Made by a program: the position numbers and the translations under genes. From OCS116 cluster bacterium AG-435-F03 (GTDB taxonomy: Bacteria; Pseudomonadota; Alphaproteobacteria; MED-G09): a stretch of DNA of 64,000 bases. The notes beneath the pieces were generated by a model. That model was not told the DNA's origin and did not search any database. It saw nothing but the letters and a program-made list of their open reading frames with translations. Position 1 is the stretch's first letter, and the number at the start of each line of letters is the position of its first letter. The stretch spans positions 62,001-126,000 of the forward strand of contig QCOV01000002.1 of NCBI GenBank assembly GCA_003212795.1, given 5' to 3'. Below, one piece after another: positions 11,068-20,383 of the stretch.

Positions 11068-11215
11068 ATTTAATCCTTTTTTTTAGTTGATATCTTTTAC
11101 TTCTACATGCCTGTGAACAATAGCGTACCTCATCCCAATTCTTTTTCCACTTTTTTCTCCAATCAAAAGAAAGATTGCAAATCGGACAAGTTTTATTTGG
11201 CAGAGATTTTCTCAT
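11057..11215 (-). CDS. DUF2256 small zinc-finger-like protein (52 aa; absent from ORF track)
   Basis: Manual translation: MRKSLPNKTCPICNLSFDWRKKWKKNWDEVRYCSQACRSKRYQLKKRIKFAE. CxxC...CxxxC pattern and WRKKWxxxWDEVxYCS signature of DUF2256. ATGA overlap (11212-11215) with the upstream gene stop. Confidence 0.88.
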   Translation of the reverse strand: MRKSLPNKTCPICNLSFDWRKKWKKNWDEVRYCSQACRSKRYQLKKRIKFAE

Positions 11216-12705
11216 TTCACTGTATGTTGCTCAATAAATTTATTAGCTGATTTATATATTTTTTCTTTTCTTTCAGGTTTTATTTTATCTAATGATCTTA
11301 CTACTAATGATAATCTTGGGTTGGAGCTAAAAAACTGTCTATGGTCATCAATAAATTTCCAATAAAGACCATCTAATGTGTCACACCATTCGTCTTTCTT
11401 AAAATTACTCATTTTCAGTATATAATTTGATCCACAAATATATGGTTTTGTTGACATTAATCCTCCATCCGAAAAAGTACTCATACCATATACATTAGGA
11501 CCCATTACCCAATCAGAGGAATCAACGGACATTTCCATAAACCAATTATATATTTCTTTAGGATTTACTCTGCACAAATTCATTATATTTGAAATTACCA
11601 TTAATCTATTGATATGATGAGTGTATCCATAATTGATACAATCACTAATTGCTTTATCTAATGGGACGATACCAGTTGAACCATCATACCAAGAAGATTT
11701 GAGTTTTCTCTCATTTGAAAAAAAATTTGAATCCTCTTGCTCATCACTCTTCAACTCATAAACAACTTTGATGAACTCTCTCCAGCCTAAAATTTGCCTA
11801 ACAAAGCCCTCAAGAGCATTTAATGGTATTGATTTATCTTTTGCATATTTTATAGCCTCATTTAGAATTTCTTTAGGTAGCAAAAGACCAATATTCATTA
11901 AAGGGCTTATAACTGAGTGAAATAAAAAAATCTCATCTGAATCTATAGCGTCTTCATAATCTCCAAATTTTGAAAATCTTAATTTCAAAAAGTTTTTGAA
12001 CCATTTTTGTGCTTCTTTTCTATTTGTGGGAAGCCATATTGTTTGTAGTTTACCAGGATGATTACTAAAAAGATTACTTACTAATCCCTGAATGTATTCA
12101 AAGTTATTAGATGCATCTACTTTTGGTAAATCAATAATTTTAATATCTTTAGGTAGTTTCTTTCTATTCTCTTCATCAAAAGACCACTTACCTCCTATTG
12201 GTTTACCTTCATTATCAATAAGAATATTAAATTTTCTTCTCATTTTTTGATAAAATGATGCCATGAACAATCTTTTATTAGATATTACATCTTCATAATC
12301 TTCATGATTTATCAAAAACATTGGACTCTTTAAGATCGAGTATTTGATTTTATTTTTTTCTAAATAATTTAATAATTCATTTCGAAATAATTTATCTGCA
12401 ATTTCATAAAACTTAACTTCATTAATATCTTGTTCATGAATTACTTTATCTAGTTTTTCTATGTATGTTAATTTTTTGTATTTGTTATCAATTTCTTGAT
12501 AAAAAACATTATATTGGTTTGCAGATAATTCATCTCTGTAATCTCGCATTGCTGTCAGAAAGAAAGCAATTTTCTGCTTATGATGCTTAATATATGTACA
12601 TAAACCGATATCTTCAGCCATAAAAATATTGTCACAACCTATTGTTTTCAATTTGTTGATAGGAAATAGTTGATTTCCTAAAATAATCAAAAGTTCCTTT
12701 TTCAT
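11212..12705 (-). CDS. FeS-BCP/PhrB-type cryptochrome/(6-4)-photolyase family protein
   Basis: LIILGNQLFP N-terminus, ALEGFVRQILGWREFIKVVY, YGYTHHINRLMVISN, VMGPNVYGMSTFSDGGLMSTKPYICGSNYILKMSNF...LYWKFI. Confidence 0.88.
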   Translation of the reverse strand: MKKELLIILGNQLFPINKLKTIGCDNIFMAEDIGLCTYIKHHKQKIAFFLTAMRDYRDELSANQYNVFYQEIDNKYKKLTYIEKLDKVIHEQDINEVKFYEIADKLFRNELLNYLEKNKIKYSILKSPMFLINHEDYEDVISNKRLFMASFYQKMRRKFNILIDNEGKPIGGKWSFDEENRKKLPKDIKIIDLPKVDASNNFEYIQGLVSNLFSNHPGKLQTIWLPTNRKEAQKWFKNFLKLRFSKFGDYEDAIDSDEIFLFHSVISPLMNIGLLLPKEILNEAIKYAKDKSIPLNALEGFVRQILGWREFIKVVYELKSDEQEDSNFFSNERKLKSSWYDGSTGIVPLDKAISDCINYGYTHHINRLMVISNIMNLCRVNPKEIYNWFMEMSVDSSDWVMGPNVYGMSTFSDGGLMSTKPYICGSNYILKMSNFKKDEWCDTLDGLYWKFIDDHRQFFSSNPRLSLVVRSLDKIKPERKEKIYKSANKFIEQHTVK

Positions 12706-14108
12706 GACTTATTTTTTATTGTTTCAAAAGCTTTTAAAGCAATACTTCTGGATTCCTTGATATCAACAATTGGCAAAGGGTAATCTTTTCCTAATTCTAA
12801 ATCGGCCTCATTTAAAATATCCGAAGATGCCTCCCATGGATTAAAAAGATATTTATTTGGTAATTTTGACAATTCTGGAATCCATTTTTTTGTATAAATA
12901 CCATCTTCGTCAAAATTTTGTCCTTGGGTTATGGGGTTAAAGATACGAAAGTATGGTGCAGCATCAGCTCCGCTTCCAGCAATCCACTGCCAACCAGCAG
13001 TATTATTAGCCTTATCTGCATCAACGAGACAGCTGTTAAACCAAGCATGTCCATAATGCCAATGAATTAATAGATTTTTAACTAAGAAAGATCCGACAAC
13101 CATTCTTACCCTATTATGCATATAACCTGTTTCCCACAACTCTCGCATGCCAGCGTCAATAATTGGATATCCTGTAGAACCTTTCTGCCAAGCCTGTAAA
13201 TATTCCAAATTATTTGTCCATGGAAAATTATCAAATTTCTTATTAAGGTTCTCTTTTTCAATGAACGGGAAATGATAAAGTAAATAATAAGAGAACTCTC
13301 TCCATCCTAATTCACTACAAAAATGATCTATATTCCTATCTTCTTTTAGTGACCTAGCAGCATACCAGATCTGATTAGGAGATATCTCTCCAAACCTAAT
13401 ATGAGGTGATAGCCTAGAGACATTTTTTTTAGAAGGAAAATTTCTTCCATCTTTATAATCATCGATGCCATCTTCGAGAAATAAAGATAGTTTTTTTTGA
13501 GCTGCTTTTTCGCCTATATCCCAATGTTCATTAAGTTTATCATACCAGTTAAAACCATTTATAAGATTTAAGGATTTAATATCCTTTGAACCATTAATTT
13601 TAAAATAATTAATCTGATTTGGTTGGGGTAATGGAAATCTTGGTTCCTTTTGATTCAAACAACCCTTTCTATAAAATGGAGAAAATACTCTATAAGGGGA
13701 TCCGTCTGGCTTTGCAACTTGCCATGGCTCCCATAAAAGTAATGAATTAAATGTTTTAACTTCAATATTATTTTCTTCTAAATATAATTTTAGATCTTTA
13801 TCTCTTTGAATAGAATATGAGTCATATGATCGATTCCAGTAAACACCTTGAATATCATTTTCTGAAATAATTGAAGTAATAATATCTTTATAATTGCCCT
13901 TAAAAAAATAAAGGTTGTTATCTAAAGATTTTTTTAATTTTTCTAATGATTTTTGTAACCACCAGTTTTGAGCAGAATCAGTATGTAAGTCAGATTCATC
14001 AACAATATAAATTGGAATAATATGACCAGCCTTAGATGCTTCTATAAGTGATGGATTATCAGATAAGCGAAGATCATTCTTAAATATGTGAATAATTCTC
14101 TTTGTCAT
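12702..14108 (-). CDS. phrB: Deoxyribodipyrimidine photolyase, class I
   Basis: IIHIFKNDLRLSDNPSL, SRLSPHIRFGEISPNQIWY, WREFSYYLLYHFP, GYPIIDAGMRELWETGYMHNRVRMVVGSFLVKNLLIHW, NNTAGWQWIAGSGADAAPYFRIFNPITQGQNFDEDG. Confidence 0.95.
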   Translation of the reverse strand: MTKRIIHIFKNDLRLSDNPSLIEASKAGHIIPIYIVDESDLHTDSAQNWWLQKSLEKLKKSLDNNLYFFKGNYKDIITSIISENDIQGVYWNRSYDSYSIQRDKDLKLYLEENNIEVKTFNSLLLWEPWQVAKPDGSPYRVFSPFYRKGCLNQKEPRFPLPQPNQINYFKINGSKDIKSLNLINGFNWYDKLNEHWDIGEKAAQKKLSLFLEDGIDDYKDGRNFPSKKNVSRLSPHIRFGEISPNQIWYAARSLKEDRNIDHFCSELGWREFSYYLLYHFPFIEKENLNKKFDNFPWTNNLEYLQAWQKGSTGYPIIDAGMRELWETGYMHNRVRMVVGSFLVKNLLIHWHYGHAWFNSCLVDADKANNTAGWQWIAGSGADAAPYFRIFNPITQGQNFDEDGIYTKKWIPELSKLPNKYLFNPWEASSDILNEADLELGKDYPLPIVDIKESRSIALKAFETIKNKS

Positions 14109-14818
14109 GCAGTAATTTCCTTACCCTCCCAATCAAAAATCTTACCAGTGTCTTGAGGAGTTGTGCTATCTATAACCTTTGTTAAGTAATTAATGGACTG
14201 GGATGGTGTAAAAATCTTTCCTTTAGGTGTTCCTCCTTGAAAAGGTTTTGATAAATTTGTGTCGACAGTCCCAGGGTGAAGGCCTATTAATTTTGCAGTC
14301 TTATCCTTTCTTGCCAATTCAATTGCTGCAGTCTTAATTATCATATTTAGAGCCGCCTTTGAGGCTCTATAGGCATACCAACCTCCAATTCTATTATCAG
14401 ATATACTACCTACTCTTGCAGATAAAATACCAATTAAGGCATTTTCATTCCTTCTAATAAGAGGAAAAAAAACCTTGAGGAGTAAAGCTGGTGCAAAAGC
14501 ATTTACACTAAATATTTTTTGAAAATTATCTAAGTCTAAGGATGATATTGTTTTTTCAGGTTGTAGATCATCATCATGAAGAATTCCAGATGCAATAATA
14601 ACTTTATCTAAACTATTTTTTGGAATAAAGGATGAAAGCTTCGCATAATCATTTTTATTAGTGAGATTTAGATCCAGATTGACAATTTTTTTATCTTCAA
14701 CATTATTTTTAGATCTAGAAATAGAATACACTTTCTCTGTAGTATTATCAGATACATAATATTCTAAGAAAGCTTTTCCGATAGAGCCAGTTGTTCCAAT
14801 TATTGCTACATTTTGCAT
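14105..14818 (-). CDS. SDR family NAD(P)-dependent oxidoreductase (C-factor-like)
   Basis: NVAIIGTTGSIGKAFLEYY Rossmann motif, YAYRASKAALNMIIKTAAIELAR (YxxxK), LHPGTVDTNLSKPF. Confidence 0.9.
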   Translation of the reverse strand: MQNVAIIGTTGSIGKAFLEYYVSDNTTEKVYSISRSKNNVEDKKIVNLDLNLTNKNDYAKLSSFIPKNSLDKVIIASGILHDDDLQPEKTISSLDLDNFQKIFSVNAFAPALLLKVFFPLIRRNENALIGILSARVGSISDNRIGGWYAYRASKAALNMIIKTAAIELARKDKTAKLIGLHPGTVDTNLSKPFQGGTPKGKIFTPSQSINYLTKVIDSTTPQDTGKIFDWEGKEITA

Positions 14819-14874
14819 TGAAGGACCTTGAATAATCTATTTATATGGTAGTAAAAATTATTAAATCAAGTATC

Positions 14875-16053
14875 TTATTTATTCTCTAAAAGTACGAGCA
14901 TCATAGAGTCAGCAAGGTTTTTTGAGGAGTTAATTATAGTTTCTCTATCAGTGTTATCGCCAACCTCAAATGTAATTGCAGGTATGCCATATAAAGAATT
15001 AAAATAATTTTTTGCTACTCCATTATTGACATTTTTTGTAGGCTTAATTGCAAATTTATAATTACTTTTATCTGATAAATTTTTCAAAAGCCAAGCTTGA
15101 GCAAAATTATATCCGGCAATCTCTGATTCATCCTGAATATAAAAAATATTTTCAAATGTAGAGTGAAAATCAATCATAAGAACAATTTTATTATCGTTTA
15201 AAATTTTTCTTATATCATCATAGATTATTGAAGTTTCTATTTGTGAAAAAAAACCCCAGTCTCTATTCAAATCTTTCTTTCTTAAATTATGCCTCCAATG
15301 ACCTAAATCTACTCCATCTGGATTCACTAAAGGATAGCTTATAATATTATAATTACTCAAAAAATCATTCGATAGAGCATTATCATCCAATATTTGCTCG
15401 ATAAAAGCTTTTAAAGCAAAAGCACCAGTAATTTCTGGAGGATGTTGTCTGCCAATTAATAAAATATATGGATTTTCTAAATCATTTCCTATTAAGATTT
15501 TATTAATTGAACGACCTACTGAAGTACTACCTAATTCAGATATAGTAACATTCTTAATATCTCTTATTATTTTATACCAAGTCTCATACCACGCAGATGA
15601 TAATACTTCCTGAGCAGAAATATATGTATAGTCACTATTAGCCTTAAAAGTTAGAATAACTTTTTTGCCATTATCTTCTATCTTAATATTATCCATTTCG
15701 ATTTTTTTCCAATTAATAAGGTCATTGCTAACCTTAGGATGGTATCTGTGCTCAAATTTCTCATATAATAATTCTACATAAATTGCTTCCTTATGAGCTG
15801 ACTTTCTAAAGGCAAACCAGGGGCTTGGATTAATAACAGAGTTATCTTCTGGGCTTAAATATAATCTAATTGAATTTTCTTCTAAAACTTCACATTTTGA
15901 AAAATTTGATGATAAGAATTCGCGATCAATTTTGAAAATTTCTGTTTTACAATTCGATGGAGTTGCATTTAATGCGGTAAATAAAAGTATTACCAAAATA
16001 GGTAAAATGTTAACAAAATATTTAAGTACTGAATAATTTTGAACTATTTTCAT
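14875..16053 (-). CDS. Exported M14-family zinc carboxypeptidase
   Basis: Hydrophobic N-terminal signal; zinc ligands HPPE and H in IDFHSTF; NLRKKDLNRDWG; catalytic FEVGDNTDRE. Confidence 0.83.
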   Translation of the reverse strand: MKIVQNYSVLKYFVNILPILVILLFTALNATPSNCKTEIFKIDREFLSSNFSKCEVLEENSIRLYLSPEDNSVINPSPWFAFRKSAHKEAIYVELLYEKFEHRYHPKVSNDLINWKKIEMDNIKIEDNGKKVILTFKANSDYTYISAQEVLSSAWYETWYKIIRDIKNVTISELGSTSVGRSINKILIGNDLENPYILLIGRQHPPEITGAFALKAFIEQILDDNALSNDFLSNYNIISYPLVNPDGVDLGHWRHNLRKKDLNRDWGFFSQIETSIIYDDIRKILNDNKIVLMIDFHSTFENIFYIQDESEIAGYNFAQAWLLKNLSDKSNYKFAIKPTKNVNNGVAKNYFNSLYGIPAITFEVGDNTDRETIINSSKNLADSMMLVLLENK

Positions 16054-16055
16054 CT

Positions 16056-19000
16056 CTAGAAGTCATATTTGATATCAAAATAATAGTATCTACCTAAATT
16101 ATCATGTAAATCAAAATAGTAACCAAAGATATCAGATGAAAGAGGTGCTCTTTCATCAAAAATATTATTAATACCAAATCTTAATCTTGTCTGATTTGAA
16201 TTTCTGTTAATTGTATAATCTAAATATCCGCTGACTTTATTATATTCATCAATTGTCCAGTACTCGCCATCTTTGGCTCTAACACGAGTTTGAACAAAAT
16301 CACCAGTATGTTTTAAAAATAAGCCAGCACCCCAATTATTTAATTGCCATAAAAGTTTTAAATTTGCTTGAATTTCAGGAGATCCATCTTTTTTTAATAA
16401 ATCAGAAAAGCCTTGAATTGAAAATTCTGAAGGAATAAGTCCTTGCTGCTGAGCTTCTAATAACTCAGATACATCTGGACCAGCTTTTTGAATAAATTTG
16501 TCAATCTTAGTAGCATTAACAGATATATTAAAGAATCCAATTCTAGATGAAAAATTATAATCAATACCCAAATCAAAGCCACTAATAATTCTAGTATCTA
16601 AGTTTCGATAAAAATCTTCTACCCTTGTTATCGCTCCAACTGGACACAAACCCACATTCAAGAAAGATTCTGCCTCAGATGGATCAATACTTTCTCTAAT
16701 TACATTTTCATTAAATTTAACATTTGAGCAGTTATTTATATCATTACTATTTAAGCGTAAGATCAGGTCTGATAAGATTAAATTATTTTCTCCAAATAAA
16801 CCTATAGTATCTTCTTTTTCAATTTCCCACCAATCAAGGGAGAAATTCAAATTTTTTACAAAACTAGGATTATAAATCAATCCTATTGAAGTATTTGTCG
16901 AATTCTCAGGCTTAAGCTTCTTACTGCCTTGGGCTACTCTTTGAATAGAATAATCGCAGTCATCAATTTGACCTTGGGATCTTATCTGTTGAAGACATAA
17001 ATATGCGTCATCTCTAGATAACTGTCTTGATACAATACTTTCATTTATTTGTATTAAATTAGGAACTCTAAAACCCTTTGATAAACTACCTCTTATAAAT
17101 AAATCCTTAGTGACTTCCCATCCAATGGCTATTTTTGGTACTGATTTTGAACCTATATCTGAGAAATCCTCATACCTACCAGCAATTTGTAAATTTAATG
17201 ACCTTATTAAGGATATATTCATTTCCTCAGATACAAGAGGTACTAAAAATTCTGTATAAACAGAAAATACATCCCTTTTTCCAGAATTATCAGGTGTAGG
17301 ACTAGAATTCATTACATCACTGACAAAAGGAAATGTATCGCCATCTTTATCTGTATATTTTATAGTGCCATCTAATCTTGGATCCCTGTCATCTTCAAAT
17401 TTATCTGATCTAAATTCTAAACCACCCGCAAAAGAAACCTTCCCTGATCTCAAAGAAAAAATAGAATTATTAATAATTTTAAAATCAACACTATTAAGTT
17501 CTCTTTCCCCTTTTCTATAAACATCAATAATTGCACTTTCTATTGCAGAATCTTTATTTGGGGTTCCGTCTTTTCCAGTTGAAATATAATTTATATAATT
17601 ACCACCTCCGTTGAATGGGTTATAAGCATTCGGACTAGATAAAGCTAATGCTCTTTCAACAAGTGTATTTGATAACCTATTTGAAGTAATATCATCTGTA
17701 TTAGCTTTTGAACTAAATACTGCAGTTTCCCAATTCCAATTTCTAAATTCACCCTTTAGTCCAAAAAGAATTCTATATGTATCCTTTTCAACATTTACTT
17801 CTCTAGGACCTATATCAACATATCTATACCAATCAATAAGAATTGGTAAACCTTCATCGGGTATGCTCTGAGAAATATCCTGACCAGAAATATCATATGC
17901 GATACGATTTGGATTATTGGTGCCATCAGGAAAAGTACGTGGACCAAAAGGATTCCAATAGTTATTCGCTGGAACAATTATTCTAGATGTAGAAAAAGCT
18001 GCTGATGGACTGTTATTCTGGGTTGTATCAGATTTATAATAAAGAAAGTCTGAAAAAAAACTTAGATTTTCATTTAAATCATAATCAAATGATATAGAAA
18101 GATTGTCTCTTTTAAGTTTAGAATAAATCCATCTTTCTGAATTCATATTATATCTTTTTGTGGCTGTATCAGATGCAATACAAGAGTCATCGCTAAGTTT
18201 AACTTTACATTTTGTATCGCCTGCGGGAAAAATTTCAAATTCACCTGCACTATCAGTCAGGTTGTAAAGGTTGAAAAATTCATAATTGCTCACATTTGGT
18301 ATGACATCAAACTGACCATAGGGTGAGTTCGTTGAATCTCTTCGAAATCTTGTGCTATCCCATTTTGTTCCAGAAATTTCGGGAAAATTACGCCAATCCG
18401 AAACACCCATTCTTTCGTCTTCACTAGCTCTTATGGGATCTCTATCATATAAACTATAAAAAAGAGTAAGGTGACCTCTTCCTCCATTTACTTCTGAACC
18501 GTATTTGAATATGAACCTGTTGTCAGATCGAGCAAAATTTTCAAACTCTGAATATTTAGCACTTACAGAAAAACCTTCATAGTCTCTATCGAGAACAGTA
18601 TTTACTACTCCGGCAACAGCATCAGCTCCATATATCGCAGATGCACCATCCCTCAAAATCTCAAGTCTTTCAATACCACCTATTGGAAGAGTATTTGTGT
18701 TTACTGAATTTACTGGAATAAAACTTCCGCCTACAGATTCTGATTGAAAACCTGGAGAGTTAATCATTCTTCTTCCATTTAATAATACCAAGGTATTACC
18801 GGTCCCTAAATTTCTAAGGTTATACGCACCAATATCTCCTCTTGCACTATTTACGCCGGCAATAGCATTTCCTGCATCGTTAAATTTATTCGTACCTTGC
18901 TGAATTATACTTCTAAGTAATTCATCGCCAGAATCAATTCCCAAAAGATCAATTGTCTCAGAATCGATATATGTCGCTGGCAATAGATTATTTATATTTT

Positions 19001-19127
19001 TATCAGATAACCTTGAACCAATAACAATAACTTCTTCAATTTCTTCAGTTTGGTTATTCTGTGATAAAGCATTGTCTTGAGATAAGACTAGAATGAAAGC
19101 TATTATTATATATCTATGTATGGGCAT
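16056..19127 (-). CDS. TonB-dependent receptor
   Basis: Signal peptide, TonB-box-like EEVIVIGSR, plug NLRNLGTGNTLVLLNGRRM...RLEILRDGASAIYGADAVAGVVN, C-terminal LRFGINNIFDERAP...YYYFDIKYDF. Confidence 0.94.
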   Translation of the reverse strand: MPIHRYIIIAFILVLSQDNALSQNNQTEEIEEVIVIGSRLSDKNINNLLPATYIDSETIDLLGIDSGDELLRSIIQQGTNKFNDAGNAIAGVNSARGDIGAYNLRNLGTGNTLVLLNGRRMINSPGFQSESVGGSFIPVNSVNTNTLPIGGIERLEILRDGASAIYGADAVAGVVNTVLDRDYEGFSVSAKYSEFENFARSDNRFIFKYGSEVNGGRGHLTLFYSLYDRDPIRASEDERMGVSDWRNFPEISGTKWDSTRFRRDSTNSPYGQFDVIPNVSNYEFFNLYNLTDSAGEFEIFPAGDTKCKVKLSDDSCIASDTATKRYNMNSERWIYSKLKRDNLSISFDYDLNENLSFFSDFLYYKSDTTQNNSPSAAFSTSRIIVPANNYWNPFGPRTFPDGTNNPNRIAYDISGQDISQSIPDEGLPILIDWYRYVDIGPREVNVEKDTYRILFGLKGEFRNWNWETAVFSSKANTDDITSNRLSNTLVERALALSSPNAYNPFNGGGNYINYISTGKDGTPNKDSAIESAIIDVYRKGERELNSVDFKIINNSIFSLRSGKVSFAGGLEFRSDKFEDDRDPRLDGTIKYTDKDGDTFPFVSDVMNSSPTPDNSGKRDVFSVYTEFLVPLVSEEMNISLIRSLNLQIAGRYEDFSDIGSKSVPKIAIGWEVTKDLFIRGSLSKGFRVPNLIQINESIVSRQLSRDDAYLCLQQIRSQGQIDDCDYSIQRVAQGSKKLKPENSTNTSIGLIYNPSFVKNLNFSLDWWEIEKEDTIGLFGENNLILSDLILRLNSNDINNCSNVKFNENVIRESIDPSEAESFLNVGLCPVGAITRVEDFYRNLDTRIISGFDLGIDYNFSSRIGFFNISVNATKIDKFIQKAGPDVSELLEAQQQGLIPSEFSIQGFSDLLKKDGSPEIQANLKLLWQLNNWGAGLFLKHTGDFVQTRVRAKDGEYWTIDEYNKVSGYLDYTINRNSNQTRLRFGINNIFDERAPLSSDIFGYYFDLHDNLGRYYYFDIKYDF

Positions 19128-19249
19128 ATTCTCTTTAATTAAGTGAAGTAAAAGTTTAACAATTAAATAAAGTAAATTTAAAAATAAAACTAGTCATATT
19201 AGATAATTTTTTAAGTGTATATTTGATATTATTATTTTATAAAAAAATT

Positions 19250-20383
19250 ATGAAATTTGAAGATTATCTGAACAAAATTAAGACTTTTACTGATGACATT
19301 CTCATTCCTAATGAAGAACAATTAGAAAATGATGGAGAAGTATCAACCTCAATCATGGAAAAGATTATAGAAAATGATCTTTTTGGTATTTCCATTCCAA
19401 AAAATTATGGTGGCCTAGGTTTAAGCATGAAAGAGCAAATTTTACTTACATTCGAATTTACAAGAGCCTCAGCAGTCTACAGATCACGTTTTTCTACAAC
19501 AATAGGTCTTTGCTCACAGGCTTTACTTGATTTTGGAACTGATAAACAAAAAGATAAATATTTACCCTTAATGGCATCTGGAAAGACAGTTGGATCATTT
19601 GCTCTAACAGAGCCTAATGCCGGAAGCGATGCTTTATCGCTCGAAACATCTGCAAAAAAAGATGGGGAAGAATATATTATTAATGGAACAAAAAAATATA
19701 TAACCAATGCTCCTTATGCTGATGTTTTTCTAGTAATGGCAAAAACTAATCCTGATATTGAAGGCTCTAAAGGAATATCTTCATTTCTTGTAGATTCAAA
19801 TTTAAGCGGGATTGAAATAGGTGAAACTCCTAAAATGCTGGGACAAAAAGGTTCAGTATCTCCTGAAGTGTACTTTAAGAATTGTAGGGTAAATAAAGAT
19901 GCATTACTTGGAGAAAAGGAAGGCGGAGGCCTCAAACCTGCTCTTAGAGGTATTAATCATGCTAGATTACATGTAGCAGGAACATGTGTTGGACAGGCAA
20001 AAAGACTCATCAAAGAGTCTATTTTATTTGCAAATAATAGAATTCAATTTAATAAACCAATTTCTCAAATGGCATCTGTACAAAATCTAATTTCTGACAG
20101 TTATTCAGAAATGTTAGCTGCCGAGGCACTAACTCTTAGTGCAGCAAAAAAATTTGATAAAGGGATTATTCCCGAAACCGAAATATCATCAGCAAAATAT
20201 TATGCTTCTGAAATGGTTTCTAAAGTTGCAGATCGATCATTGCAAATTATGGGTGGCGCAGGTTATTTAGAGGATAATGTTATTACAAGGTTTTATAGAG
20301 ATACGAGATTGTTTAGACTTTACGAAGGAACTTCTCAAATTCAACAAAGAAATATAGCCAGAAAGATTATTAAAGAAATATGA
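19250..20383 (+). CDS. Acyl-CoA dehydrogenase
   Basis: GSFALTEPNAGSDALSLETSA, NGTKKYITNAPYAD, QIMGGAGYLEDNVITRFYRDTRLFRLYEGTSQIQQRNIAR. ORF track starts at 19223; MKFEDYL at 19250 is the more likely start. Confidence 0.92.
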   Translation: MKFEDYLNKIKTFTDDILIPNEEQLENDGEVSTSIMEKIIENDLFGISIPKNYGGLGLSMKEQILLTFEFTRASAVYRSRFSTTIGLCSQALLDFGTDKQKDKYLPLMASGKTVGSFALTEPNAGSDALSLETSAKKDGEEYIINGTKKYITNAPYADVFLVMAKTNPDIEGSKGISSFLVDSNLSGIEIGETPKMLGQKGSVSPEVYFKNCRVNKDALLGEKEGGGLKPALRGINHARLHVAGTCVGQAKRLIKESILFANNRIQFNKPISQMASVQNLISDSYSEMLAAEALTLSAAKKFDKGIIPETEISSAKYYASEMVSKVADRSLQIMGGAGYLEDNVITRFYRDTRLFRLYEGTSQIQQRNIARKIIKEI

